A stretch of DNA of 64,000 nt from Nonomuraea sediminis (lineage in GTDB: Bacteria > Actinomycetota > Actinomycetes > Streptosporangiales > Streptosporangiaceae). A model generated the notes under the pieces. It worked only from the letters and a program-made list of their open reading frames with translations, did no database searches and had not been told where the DNA came from. This document shows positions 1 through 7,500 of this stretch, piece after piece (positions within the stretch are counted from its first letter, which is position 1; every line of letters begins with the position of its first letter). The stretch spans positions 248,001 through 312,000 of the forward strand of contig NZ_JAHDTI010000007.1 in the NCBI RefSeq assembly GCF_018531495.1, given 5' to 3'. Made by a program: the position numbers and the translations under genes.

Positions 1-1
1 G

Positions 2-169
2 GTCACCGACGACGGACACCCTCAACAGGAGATGGCCCAAGGGCGGGGCCTGGCCGGGATGCGTGAGCGCGTGGCCGCCTACGGCGGAACGCTGCACGCC
101 GGTCCTGTGCGTGGCGGCGGCTGGCGGGTGGCGGCCGGACTGGACCTGAAAGTCAGGGGCGCGGCATGA
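2..169 (+). CDS. Sensor histidine kinase, C-terminal end (partial)
   Basis: Only the last 55 residues are present; the gene begins before the window. The visible part (RGLAGMRERVAAYGGTLHAG, then RGGGWRVAA) is the G2-like end of a HATPase_c domain as found in NarL/DesK-class two-component kinases, where GLxGMRER follows the ATP lid. Its TGA overlaps the ATG of the downstream response regulator as ATGA, so the two are translationally coupled and form a cognate pair. The stimulus cannot be inferred because the sensing domain lies outside the window. Confidence 0.85.
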   Translation, partial: VTDDGHPQQEMAQGRGLAGMRERVAAYGGTLHAGPVRGGGWRVAAGLDLKVRGAA

Positions 170-831
170 CGATCCGGCTGCTGATCGCCGACGACGAGGC
201 GTTGCTGCGCACCGCCTTCCGCATGGTGTTCGATGCCGAGCAGGACATGGTGGTGGCCGGCGAGGCGAGCGAGGGAGAGGAGGCGGCCAGGCTGGCCCGG
301 CAGGTGCGCCCCGACGTGGTGCTGATGGACGTGCGCATGCCCGGCCTGGACGGGATCGAGGCCACGCGCCGCATCGTCAGGGACTGCCCGCGCTCACGCG
401 TGCTCATCCTGACCACTTTCGACCTGGACGAATACGCCTTCGCCGGGCTGAAGGCGGGGGCGGCGGGCTTCCTGCCGAAGAACACCCGGCCCGCCGAACT
501 GCTGACCGCGATCCGCAACGTGGCCGCCGGCGAGGCCGCGCTGTCCCCGCGGGTCACCCGCCGCCTGCTGGAGCGGTTCGCGCCCCAGCTCACGCCCGGC
601 GCGCCCGAGCGCGACGAACGGCTGGCCGGACTGACCACCCGCGAGCACGAGGTGCTGGTGCAGGTGGCGCACGGGCTGTCCAACGCCGAGGTCGCCACGG
701 CGCTACAACTGGCAGAGGCCACCGTGAAGACACATCTCAGCCGCGTCCTGCTCAAGCTGGGGCTGCGGGACCGCGCCCAGGTCGTGGTCTTCGCCTACGA
801 GAACGGCCTCGTGCGCCCCTCGGCCATCTAG
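166..831 (+). CDS. NarL/LuxR-family response regulator
   Basis: This 221-residue protein has a receiver domain (about residues 3-120) with acidic pocket residues D9/D10, phosphoacceptor D55 in VVLMD and the switch lysine in FLPKN. A LuxR-type helix-turn-helix follows (about 155-205, LTTREHEVLVQVAHGLSNAE). Length and order are normal for the family. The ATG overlaps the stop of the kinase fragment by 4 bases, so kinase and regulator form one operon. It should bind DNA as a phosphorylated dimer. The FAD monooxygenase 45 bp downstream may be a target, but no operator is obvious. Confidence 0.95.
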   Translation: MTIRLLIADDEALLRTAFRMVFDAEQDMVVAGEASEGEEAARLARQVRPDVVLMDVRMPGLDGIEATRRIVRDCPRSRVLILTTFDLDEYAFAGLKAGAAGFLPKNTRPAELLTAIRNVAAGEAALSPRVTRRLLERFAPQLTPGAPERDERLAGLTTREHEVLVQVAHGLSNAEVATALQLAEATVKTHLSRVLLKLGLRDRAQVVVFAYENGLVRPSAI

Positions 832-876
832 ACGGCCACGGCAACCGAGTGGGGCTGCGTTTCGAATGTCCAGAGT

Positions 877-2103
877 ATGGAAGAGGTTGATTGCGTTGTG
901 GTCGGCGGAGGCCCGGGTGGAGTGATGCTCGCCTACCTCCTGGCCCGCGGCGGGGCGCGGGTCACGCTGCTGGAGTCGCATGGCGACTTCAACCGGCGCT
1001 TTCGCGGTGATTCCGTCGCGCCGGCCGTTCTCGATTACCTGGACACCCTGGGGCTGGCCGAGGAGATGCTGACGACCCTGCCGCATACGGTCGTCTCGAC
1101 CTTCGGCTGGCACACCTCCGAACGGGAGTACACCCTGGCCGACTACCGGTGGGCGAGCCGCCGCTTTCCCTTCTACGCGCTGATCCCGCAGGCACGCTTC
1201 CTGCCGTTCATGACGGGAAAGGCGGCCGCCTTTCCCGGCTTCGAACTGAGGATGCGTTCGCGTGCGTGCCGATTGCTGCACGATGACGACGGACGGGTAC
1301 AGGGTGTGGCCTACGCGCGGGGCGACGGGGAGCGCAGATTGCGGGCCCGCCTGGTGGTGGGGACTGACGGACGCAACTCCAAGCTGAGGGTCCTGGGCGG
1401 GTTCCGCGCCCGTGAGCTGGGGGCCGGCCTGGATGTGCTGTGGCACGCCGTACCCAAGCGGCAGGGCGACCCGGCTGTGTCGGGCCTGCAACTGCACAGT
1501 ACGGCGGGTGCCCTGCTCGCCGTACTCGACCAGGACACGGACTGGCAGCTCGGGTACATGATCCCGGCGGGGAGTTACCGGCACGTCAGAGAGGCGGGCG
1601 CCGCCCCCATCACCGAGGCATTCACGAGGCGGCTGCCCTGGCTGGCCGACCGGCTCGGCACGCTGACCGCCGTCAACCAGATGACGTTGCTGCCCGTGCG
1701 CATCACCTCGGTGGACCGGTGGTACCGGCCCGGCCTGCTGTTGCTCGGTGACGCCGCGCATGTGATCTCTCCGGTCGGCGGCAACGGCATCAACCTGGCC
1801 ATCGCCGATGCGGCAGCGGCGGCCAACCTCGTCCTGCCGCACCTGACCGGCGCCCCTGCCCGGCTGGACGCCGCATGCGCGCGGGTCGAACAGGTACGGC
1901 GTCCGCTGACCGACAAGGAGCAGCGCCGCCAGCACCGCGCCGAACGTTCCGCCCGCGGCAGGCTCGAGCGCGGCCTGACCGGGCCACCACCTGTGCTGCG
2001 CGCCATCACCCGCATCCCCGGCCTGCCCGCCCTGAACGGCCGCCAGAACTCCGCCCTGATCAGGATCCCCCGCCCGTGCGCCCAAATCATGGGCACGACC
2101 TGA
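877..2103 (+). CDS. FAD-dependent monooxygenase (PHBH-like)
   Basis: The 408-residue protein starts with a Rossmann FAD-binding motif (VVVGGGPGGVMLAYLLARGG, about residues 7-26). It has the DG motif of flavoprotein hydroxylases (VVGTDGRNSKLR, near 165) and the GD motif that contacts the FAD ribityl chain (LLLLGDAAHVISPVGGNGIN, near 290). These three define the p-hydroxybenzoate-hydroxylase-type family, which uses NAD(P)H and O2 to hydroxylate aromatic or polyketide substrates. The substrate is unknown. The C-terminus is Arg-rich and lacks the thioredoxin-like extension of phenol hydroxylases. It lies 45 bp after the response regulator and converges on the next gene. Confidence 0.88.
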   Translation: MEEVDCVVVGGGPGGVMLAYLLARGGARVTLLESHGDFNRRFRGDSVAPAVLDYLDTLGLAEEMLTTLPHTVVSTFGWHTSEREYTLADYRWASRRFPFYALIPQARFLPFMTGKAAAFPGFELRMRSRACRLLHDDDGRVQGVAYARGDGERRLRARLVVGTDGRNSKLRVLGGFRARELGAGLDVLWHAVPKRQGDPAVSGLQLHSTAGALLAVLDQDTDWQLGYMIPAGSYRHVREAGAAPITEAFTRRLPWLADRLGTLTAVNQMTLLPVRITSVDRWYRPGLLLLGDAAHVISPVGGNGINLAIADAAAAANLVLPHLTGAPARLDAACARVEQVRRPLTDKEQRRQHRAERSARGRLERGLTGPPPVLRAITRIPGLPALNGRQNSALIRIPRPCAQIMGTT

Positions 2104-2119
2104 TCGGCTGTGCCGACCG

Positions 2120-2992
2120 TCAGGGTAGGGCCGGGGCGGTCGGTGGGGAGTTGGTCCAGCCGACCTCGATCAGCGTCTTGTAGCTCTTGGGCATGAGCGG
2201 CTTGCCGTTGAGTGTGACCGTCTGGCTCTCTGACAGCAGGACCATCCTCCCCGTGTCGATGATCAGCCTCGTCGAGGTCTCGTCCTTGTCCCCGTTCTCG
2301 CGGATCAGTACGGCGGCGCCGGACCTGCCCAGCGTGTCCGTCGCGTTGCCTTCGGCGCGTACGCCCGGCATCGTCAGCAGCGCCTGGTAAGCCGCCGCGC
2401 GGACCTCCTTCGGAGCGGGAAGGGTGTGCAGGATCTGGGGCAGGTTCGAGGTGAGCCAGGTGCCCATGGCCTGCTCCGGAATCCGGCTGGCCTGGCCGGC
2501 CCTGGTGAGCCAGTCCTTCAGCCGGTTCGGGTCGGCGGGCAGGCGCTGCACCTCGTCATACGTCAGAAACTGCCCCGCGAGCTGGAACGAGGTCTGTTTC
2601 CGTGCCTGGACCACGTGCCCCTGCGAGGGCTGGGTGGACAACTTCACGGTCTTGCCGTCGATCGATTCGCTCCACTTGGCGGGGGAGCCGTCGCGCTGCC
2701 ACGCCTTCTTGCCCGCCGCGCTCTGGGGCAGCGTCGCGAGCTCCCGGTACCCGAACCACGCCCGGCCGTCGGGCGCGGTCCATGTCTCGTCGACCCGCTG
2801 CTCGACCAGCGAGTAGGGGTCCGACTTGGTGCCGAACCGCCACGGGTGGGTGCTCGTCGTCAGCGCCCTGGTGTGCCAGTAGGCGCCCTCGGGGGGAGCC
2901 GCCACGGCCGACGCCGGCGTGCCCAGGAAGGCGGCCAGGCCAACGGTGAGGGCGATCAGCGGCCGCCGGGCCGGGGTGGTGGCGAACTTCAT
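2120..2992 (-). CDS. Secreted CU044_5270-like protein
   Basis: A 290-residue protein with a clear Sec signal peptide: basic MKFATTPARRP, a hydrophobic stretch, and an AVA-AP cleavage site near residue 30. The mature part is a mixed soluble domain with YWHTR near its N-terminus and many short strands. It resembles the actinobacterial CU044_5270 family, which is commonly encoded beside SigE-type sigma factors. The function is unknown; an extracytoplasmic partner of the sigma system is an inference from position. Start chosen at the ATG giving the signal peptide; a much longer upstream extension in the same frame would run through the divergent sigma gene and is rejected. Confidence 0.75.
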   Translation of the reverse strand: MKFATTPARRPLIALTVGLAAFLGTPASAVAAPPEGAYWHTRALTTSTHPWRFGTKSDPYSLVEQRVDETWTAPDGRAWFGYRELATLPQSAAGKKAWQRDGSPAKWSESIDGKTVKLSTQPSQGHVVQARKQTSFQLAGQFLTYDEVQRLPADPNRLKDWLTRAGQASRIPEQAMGTWLTSNLPQILHTLPAPKEVRAAAYQALLTMPGVRAEGNATDTLGRSGAAVLIRENGDKDETSTRLIIDTGRMVLLSESQTVTLNGKPLMPKSYKTLIEVGWTNSPPTAPALP

Positions 2993-3037
2993 CTGTTTCC
3001 AAGTCACGCCTGTCCATACGCCTGGGCCTGCTGAACG

Positions 3038-3071
3038 GTTGCCTGCGAAATGTTCTGCGCGGGCAGGCAAC
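3038..3071. promoter_or_regulatory. Inverted repeat in divergent promoter region
   Basis: Nine-base perfect arms GTTGCCTGC (3038-3046) and GCAGGCAAC (3063-3071) are separated by 16 bases. They lie between the divergent CU044_5270-like gene and the sigma-factor gene. The position suits an operator or a 5' leader hairpin. No protein can be assigned to it. Confidence 0.35.
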
Positions 3072-3101
3072 GATCGTGAAGGCCGAAGCGTATTAGGAGG
3101 C

Positions 3102-3125
3102 GTGAAATCGGACAGACTGCCGTGA
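3102..3125 (+). CDS. Seven-residue leader ORF coupled to sigma factor gene
   Basis: A GTG at 3102 is preceded one base earlier by AGGAGG (3095-3100) and opens a frame MKSDRLP. Its TGA stop overlaps the GTG start of the sigma gene as GTGA. The sigma gene has no good Shine-Dalgarno sequence of its own; the only strong one is at 3095-3100, about 21 bases upstream. This suggests translation re-initiates on the sigma gene after the leader. The spacing of AGGAGG to the leader GTG is very short, so the leader may be fortuitous. Confidence 0.35.
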   Translation: MKSDRLP

Positions 3126-3634
3126 GCAGCGTGGAACATGACTTCGGCGCTTTCGTGGCCGCACGCGCCACGAGCCTGCTGCGGGTCGCCTATCTCGCCT
3201 GCGGCGACGAGACGGAGGCCGAGGACCTGCTCCAGACGGCGCTGGAGCGTACCTACAGGAACTGGGACCGGGTCCGCGTCGAGAGTGTCGAGCCGTACGT
3301 GCGCCGCGTCATCGTCAACGCCGCCATCAGCCGTGCCCGCCGCCGGGCGATCCTCAGGATCATCCCGATGCACAGCCCGCCGGAGACGTCGGCCCGTGCG
3401 ACCGACGCCGACCTGCGTCATGTGCTCATGGAGGCGCTGCGTGCCCTGCCGCCCAGGCAGCGCGCGGTGATCGTCCTGCGGTACTGGGAGGACCTCAGCG
3501 AGACGCAGACCGCCGAGGTGCTCGGATGCTCGGTCGGCACGGTCAAGAGTCAGGCCTCGAGGGCGACAGCCAAGCTCCGTTCGGCGCTCGGCCGGGAAAC
3601 TCTGGAAGAAGTGATCAGGAATGCCCACGCTTGA
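3122..3634 (+). CDS. SigE-family ECF RNA polymerase sigma factor
   Basis: The 170-residue protein contains sigma-70 region 2 (about residues 8-75, LLRVAYLACGDETEAEDLLQTALERTY) and region 4 (about 110-165). Region 4 includes ALPPRQRAVIVLRYWEDLSETQTAEVLGCSVGTVKSQASRA, the helix-turn-helix reading the -35 element. Size and motifs fit the actinobacterial SigE-type ECF subgroup. It overlaps the downstream membrane protein gene by 14 bp, the usual arrangement of a sigma factor with its regulator. The GTG start is supported by the family N-terminus (short lead into FxxFVxARxxxLLRxAY). Confidence 0.93.
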   Translation: MSSVEHDFGAFVAARATSLLRVAYLACGDETEAEDLLQTALERTYRNWDRVRVESVEPYVRRVIVNAAISRARRRAILRIIPMHSPPETSARATDADLRHVLMEALRALPPRQRAVIVLRYWEDLSETQTAEVLGCSVGTVKSQASRATAKLRSALGRETLEEVIRNAHA

Positions 3635-4352
3635 GGACGAGATCCGCCGGCTCATGAAGGAAGAGACCGCGCGCCTGCATGCCGCGCCCGATCTGGTGGA
3701 ACGGGTGATGCGCTCCTCCCGGAACAAGAGGAGGAGAGCCTGGACGGCGGCGGTGGCCGTGTCCGTGGCCGTCGTCGCCGCGCCCGTCACGTACCTGACC
3801 GTCGGCTCGGTGGCCACGACCGGCGAGCAGGTCACGGTCACCGCGGCGCCGGAGCCGCCCCCCATCGACGACACCCCGCCCCTGCCCTCTGACCCGCCGG
3901 ACCTCGGGGACCTCGGCGATGGGAGGGAGTTCGGCCACGTCAGGGTGGGGTACCTGCCGGAGCGGCTGCGGTGGTCCCGGTGGTCGGTGAACTTCGGCGA
4001 CAGGTACTCGACCTCATACGACTACAAGGGCGACAAGCACGGCTTCTACTGCGTCCAGATCTTCATCTACGAGGAGGCGGCCGCCATCCAGGAGGTCGAC
4101 GACCGGATCCAGGCGTACCGCGAGGAGAAGGACGGCGAGGAGGTGACCATCGGCGACCGTACCGGCTACCTGGTCGTGCAGGACGTCGGGGAGGACGGGA
4201 TGAAGGGCACGCCGACGCTCTTCCTCAGAATGGGCGACAAGCAGTTGGCCGAGATCACGTTCAGCCCCACGTACGCCAAGGAGTTCTCCGGCGCCGAGGC
4301 CGTCACCGCCGAGCTGAAGAAGATCGCGGAAGGGCTCACCTCCACGTTCTGA
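3621..4352 (+). CDS. Membrane-anchored partner of the sigma factor (putative anti-sigma)
   Basis: This 243-residue protein has a short cytoplasmic N-terminus (about 1-37, LEDEIRRLMKEETARLHAAPDLVERVM), one membrane segment (about 38-62), a Pro-rich linker (about 75-95), and an extracytoplasmic domain of about 145 residues. It overlaps the sigma gene by 14 bp and is therefore co-translated. The topology matches membrane anti-sigma factors, although I cannot name a known anti-sigma domain in the N-terminus. It could equally be an effector of the regulon. Confidence 0.8.
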   Translation: MPTLEDEIRRLMKEETARLHAAPDLVERVMRSSRNKRRRAWTAAVAVSVAVVAAPVTYLTVGSVATTGEQVTVTAAPEPPPIDDTPPLPSDPPDLGDLGDGREFGHVRVGYLPERLRWSRWSVNFGDRYSTSYDYKGDKHGFYCVQIFIYEEAAAIQEVDDRIQAYREEKDGEEVTIGDRTGYLVVQDVGEDGMKGTPTLFLRMGDKQLAEITFSPTYAKEFSGAEAVTAELKKIAEGLTSTF

Positions 4353-4450
4353 TCGCCGACGTCGCGGTGCAGGGGGCGTTCGACGGGGGCGCCGTGGAGG
4401 TCGTGGTCAACGACAGCCACGGCACCATGGACAATCATTCGAGCGGTACA

Positions 4451-4482
4451 GGCCCCGAGGCATCGCGCGATGCCTCGGGGCC
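4451..4482. terminator. Bidirectional terminator-like perfect palindrome
   Basis: A 32-base perfect palindrome (arm GGCCCCGAGGCATCGC, mirrored immediately) lies between the convergent ends of the sigma-partner gene (stop 4352) and the large secreted protein gene (stop 4583). There is no U-tract, which is normal for high-GC actinomycetes. It should serve both strands. Confidence 0.8.
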
Positions 4483-4582
4483 ACCGGTCAGGGTTCGACG
4501 GTCATGGCCCGCCGATGATCCTTCGGTACCGTCCCGCGCTCAGGACACCGTGCGTTCCTGATTGACGGCACATCGTTCGCGA

Positions 4583-7500
4583 CTACTGATCCGCGACGTT
4601 GACGACGGCTGTCGCCTTGACAGATGTTCCCGCGACGACACCACGGACGGTGAACCATCCACTCTTGGCCACCATGTCCGAGGTAACTGGTTCCCAGGTC
4701 ACATCGACGGATCCGGTCGTGCCGTCACTGTAAACGGCCTCGGTCTGCGCAGGCAGCGTGGGAACCTTGCCGATCGTCGTATCGACGGCGACCGACCTGA
4801 AATCAACGATGGTCTTCGTATTCTGCACCTCGAACACGCCGAGCTCGGCCAGTCCGCACTCCGCGTCGCTCGGGTTGTTGTAGGTGTTGTCGGGATCGAT
4901 GGTGAACTTCACCCAGCTTGTCTTGACCGGCGTGTCGAACGTCACGACGTTGTCCGGCTGACCGTCCCACCGGATCCCGGTGACCTTCTTGCTGCCGCCC
5001 TCCCATTCCAGCAGGCCCTCCACGATCTGGTTGACGGCGGCGCCGCGGTCGACCAGGTTGATGTGGTCGATCTCCACCGGGGACGGGAACTGAAGTTTGA
5101 TCCACGGGTTGCGGTCCGCCTTCTTCGCCGCCCAGGACGTCGCTTTGTTGCCGTCCGTCGCCTTCGTTCCCAGATAGCGGTCGTCCTGGTTGTTGCCATC
5201 CGGGACACCGTCCCGGTCGCGGACCGAGGACACCGTGACCGTGGCCGAGCCCGCGATGTTGTCGCCTTGCGCCGTGATCGTCCCCGGGTTCGACTCCACC
5301 GCCACGCCATCAAGCGTCACGACTGCTTTTGCGGTCGCCTGGAACCCGCTGGCGATCGGTTGTTTCAGGACGATGGTGTTGCTGCCCGGTACGACTGCCA
5401 GTCTGCTGTCGCTGAGCACATACTCGATCTTCGCCTTCGACAGGTTCGCCTTCTCGCCGGTGTTCAGAGTTCCCTCGATCGTGCCGACGACCGGTGCGTT
5501 CACGCTGATGGAGCTGTCGCTCAGCGTAAGCTTCACCTGCTTCAGGAACGCGGGGAACGACATGCGTCCGTCCGCATCGACGTCGACGTAGAAGTAGTCG
5601 TCGGCCCGGTATCCGGCCAGCTCCGCGGTGACGTTGATCCGTGCCCTCCCTGCCTCACCGGACGACAGCGTCTTGTCCTCGCCGACGGCTACCACGGACG
5701 GGTTGTCGCTGGTGATCGCGACCTTCGCGGTCCTCAGGTCGACCGGCTCGCCGAGGAAGGAGTAGCCCTTGACATCGATCGTTGCCGTCTGGCTGTCCGC
5801 ACCTGCCTTCGGCTGCAGCGCGAGGCTGCCCAGGGCGGTCAGATCTCTCAGCGAGAACATCCGGACTTCCAGCACGTCGATCGGGCTGCCGTTCTGCCCG
5901 CCGCCCGGGAAGGAAACCCTCACATAACGTGCCTGCACGCTGGGCCGGGCAGGATCGACCGGATAGTTGTAGTACAGGCCTTCCTGCTCCCAGGCGTACA
6001 ACGTCGTGTCGCTGCCCGGAACGGCCAGCGTGTTTCGCGACGTCGGCAGCCCTGCGCCGGAGACCGTGTTCGTCTCGTTGCCGGCGGTCCACTGCGAGCC
6101 GTCGGCGCTGTACTCGATCTTCACCTTCTTCGGCACGTTGTAGTACGTGACGTTGTCGGCATTCGGCATGTGGTGGTTGAAGAAGAGGTTGACCCGCGAG
6201 AGGTCCTGCGTCTTGCCCAGATCGTAGGTGATGCTCGGATTCTCCTCGCCCGCCGGCGCCGACCACTTCGTGAGATTGCCGCCGGTCGGGTCGTTGATCG
6301 TTCCGTCGGACAGCGCCTTGGCATGGCCGCCGTCGGTGGTCACCTTCGGCGTCATCCCGATCGCCACGTTCGCGTCCGGGAGCAGCGTGACGTAGTTCCT
6401 GGTCGAGGTGTACGCCTTCCCGTCCACCGTGATGTCGGCCCAGTAGCTGTACATCGTGGGGGTGGAAACCTTACGGGTGAACCGCATCGTGTTGCCTGTG
6501 ACGGTGAACGGTGACTGGTCGGCCGGTACCTCGGTGACCACGATCTTGCCTGCGGGGTTGTCGCGCCTGCCGTCGACCGTCGCGTAGTGGTACTTGATGG
6601 TCGAAGCGTCGAGAATGTCGACCTCGCCGCCTTTCCGGGTGTAGCCCTTGAACGTCACCGGAACATCCCTGTCGGTGGCGAACTGTCCCCAGAACTGCGC
6701 GCCGTTGGTGAGCATGTTCACGCCCACAAGTGGCAGTGCGGCCGAGATGGCGCGGTCCTGCACCTTGACCGGGTAGGTGTCGGTCATGACCTGAGGACGG
6801 TTCACGCCATCGCTGTAGGTCGCCGTCACGGTGATGGTGGCGGCACCGTCGCCGGTGGCCTTGACCAGGCCCGTTGCCGCTCCCACGGTTGCGACCCGCA
6901 CATTGCTGCTCGTGAACTTGAGCTTGGCGGGTGCGAGAACGTTGGTGTAGTTGTTCATGTAGCTCTCGGCCCGCAGCTGCAGGCTGTTTGCCGCAGTCTG
7001 GCTGCTGAAGAGCTTGACACCCGTCATCTTGTAATTTCTGACTGGGCTCTCGGTCTGAATCTTGATGATGGTGTCAATGGGATCTGCTGTGACATCGGAC
7101 GTGTCGATCGAGATGTAGTACTTGCCGTTCGCTTTCTCTGTTGTGAAGGGCAGAGAGTTGCCCTTGTTCAGCCAGCGGACCTGGTCTACCGGATAGTCGA
7201 AGGGGCCGATGTGGCTCATCCGCGGCTGGCCGGAGAATCCCGCCTTCGCCACGCCGGCAATTTGGTTCTTGATCATGTGCATGTAGACGTACTGGTCGCG
7301 GGACATGGCGTAGCCCCAGTCCGGCCCCTGCCCGTGAGCGATCGCCTTCTGCGGGTCGGTGTACCAGCCGGGCTTCAGGGTGTAGTCCATGGTGTACGGC
7401 ATGGTGCCGTACATCGACTCGCGAAGATCGGGTCCGCGCCCGTTGTCCATCCACTTCACGATCGAAGTCCGCATGTCCGACAGCTGCTGCGAGGAGATCG

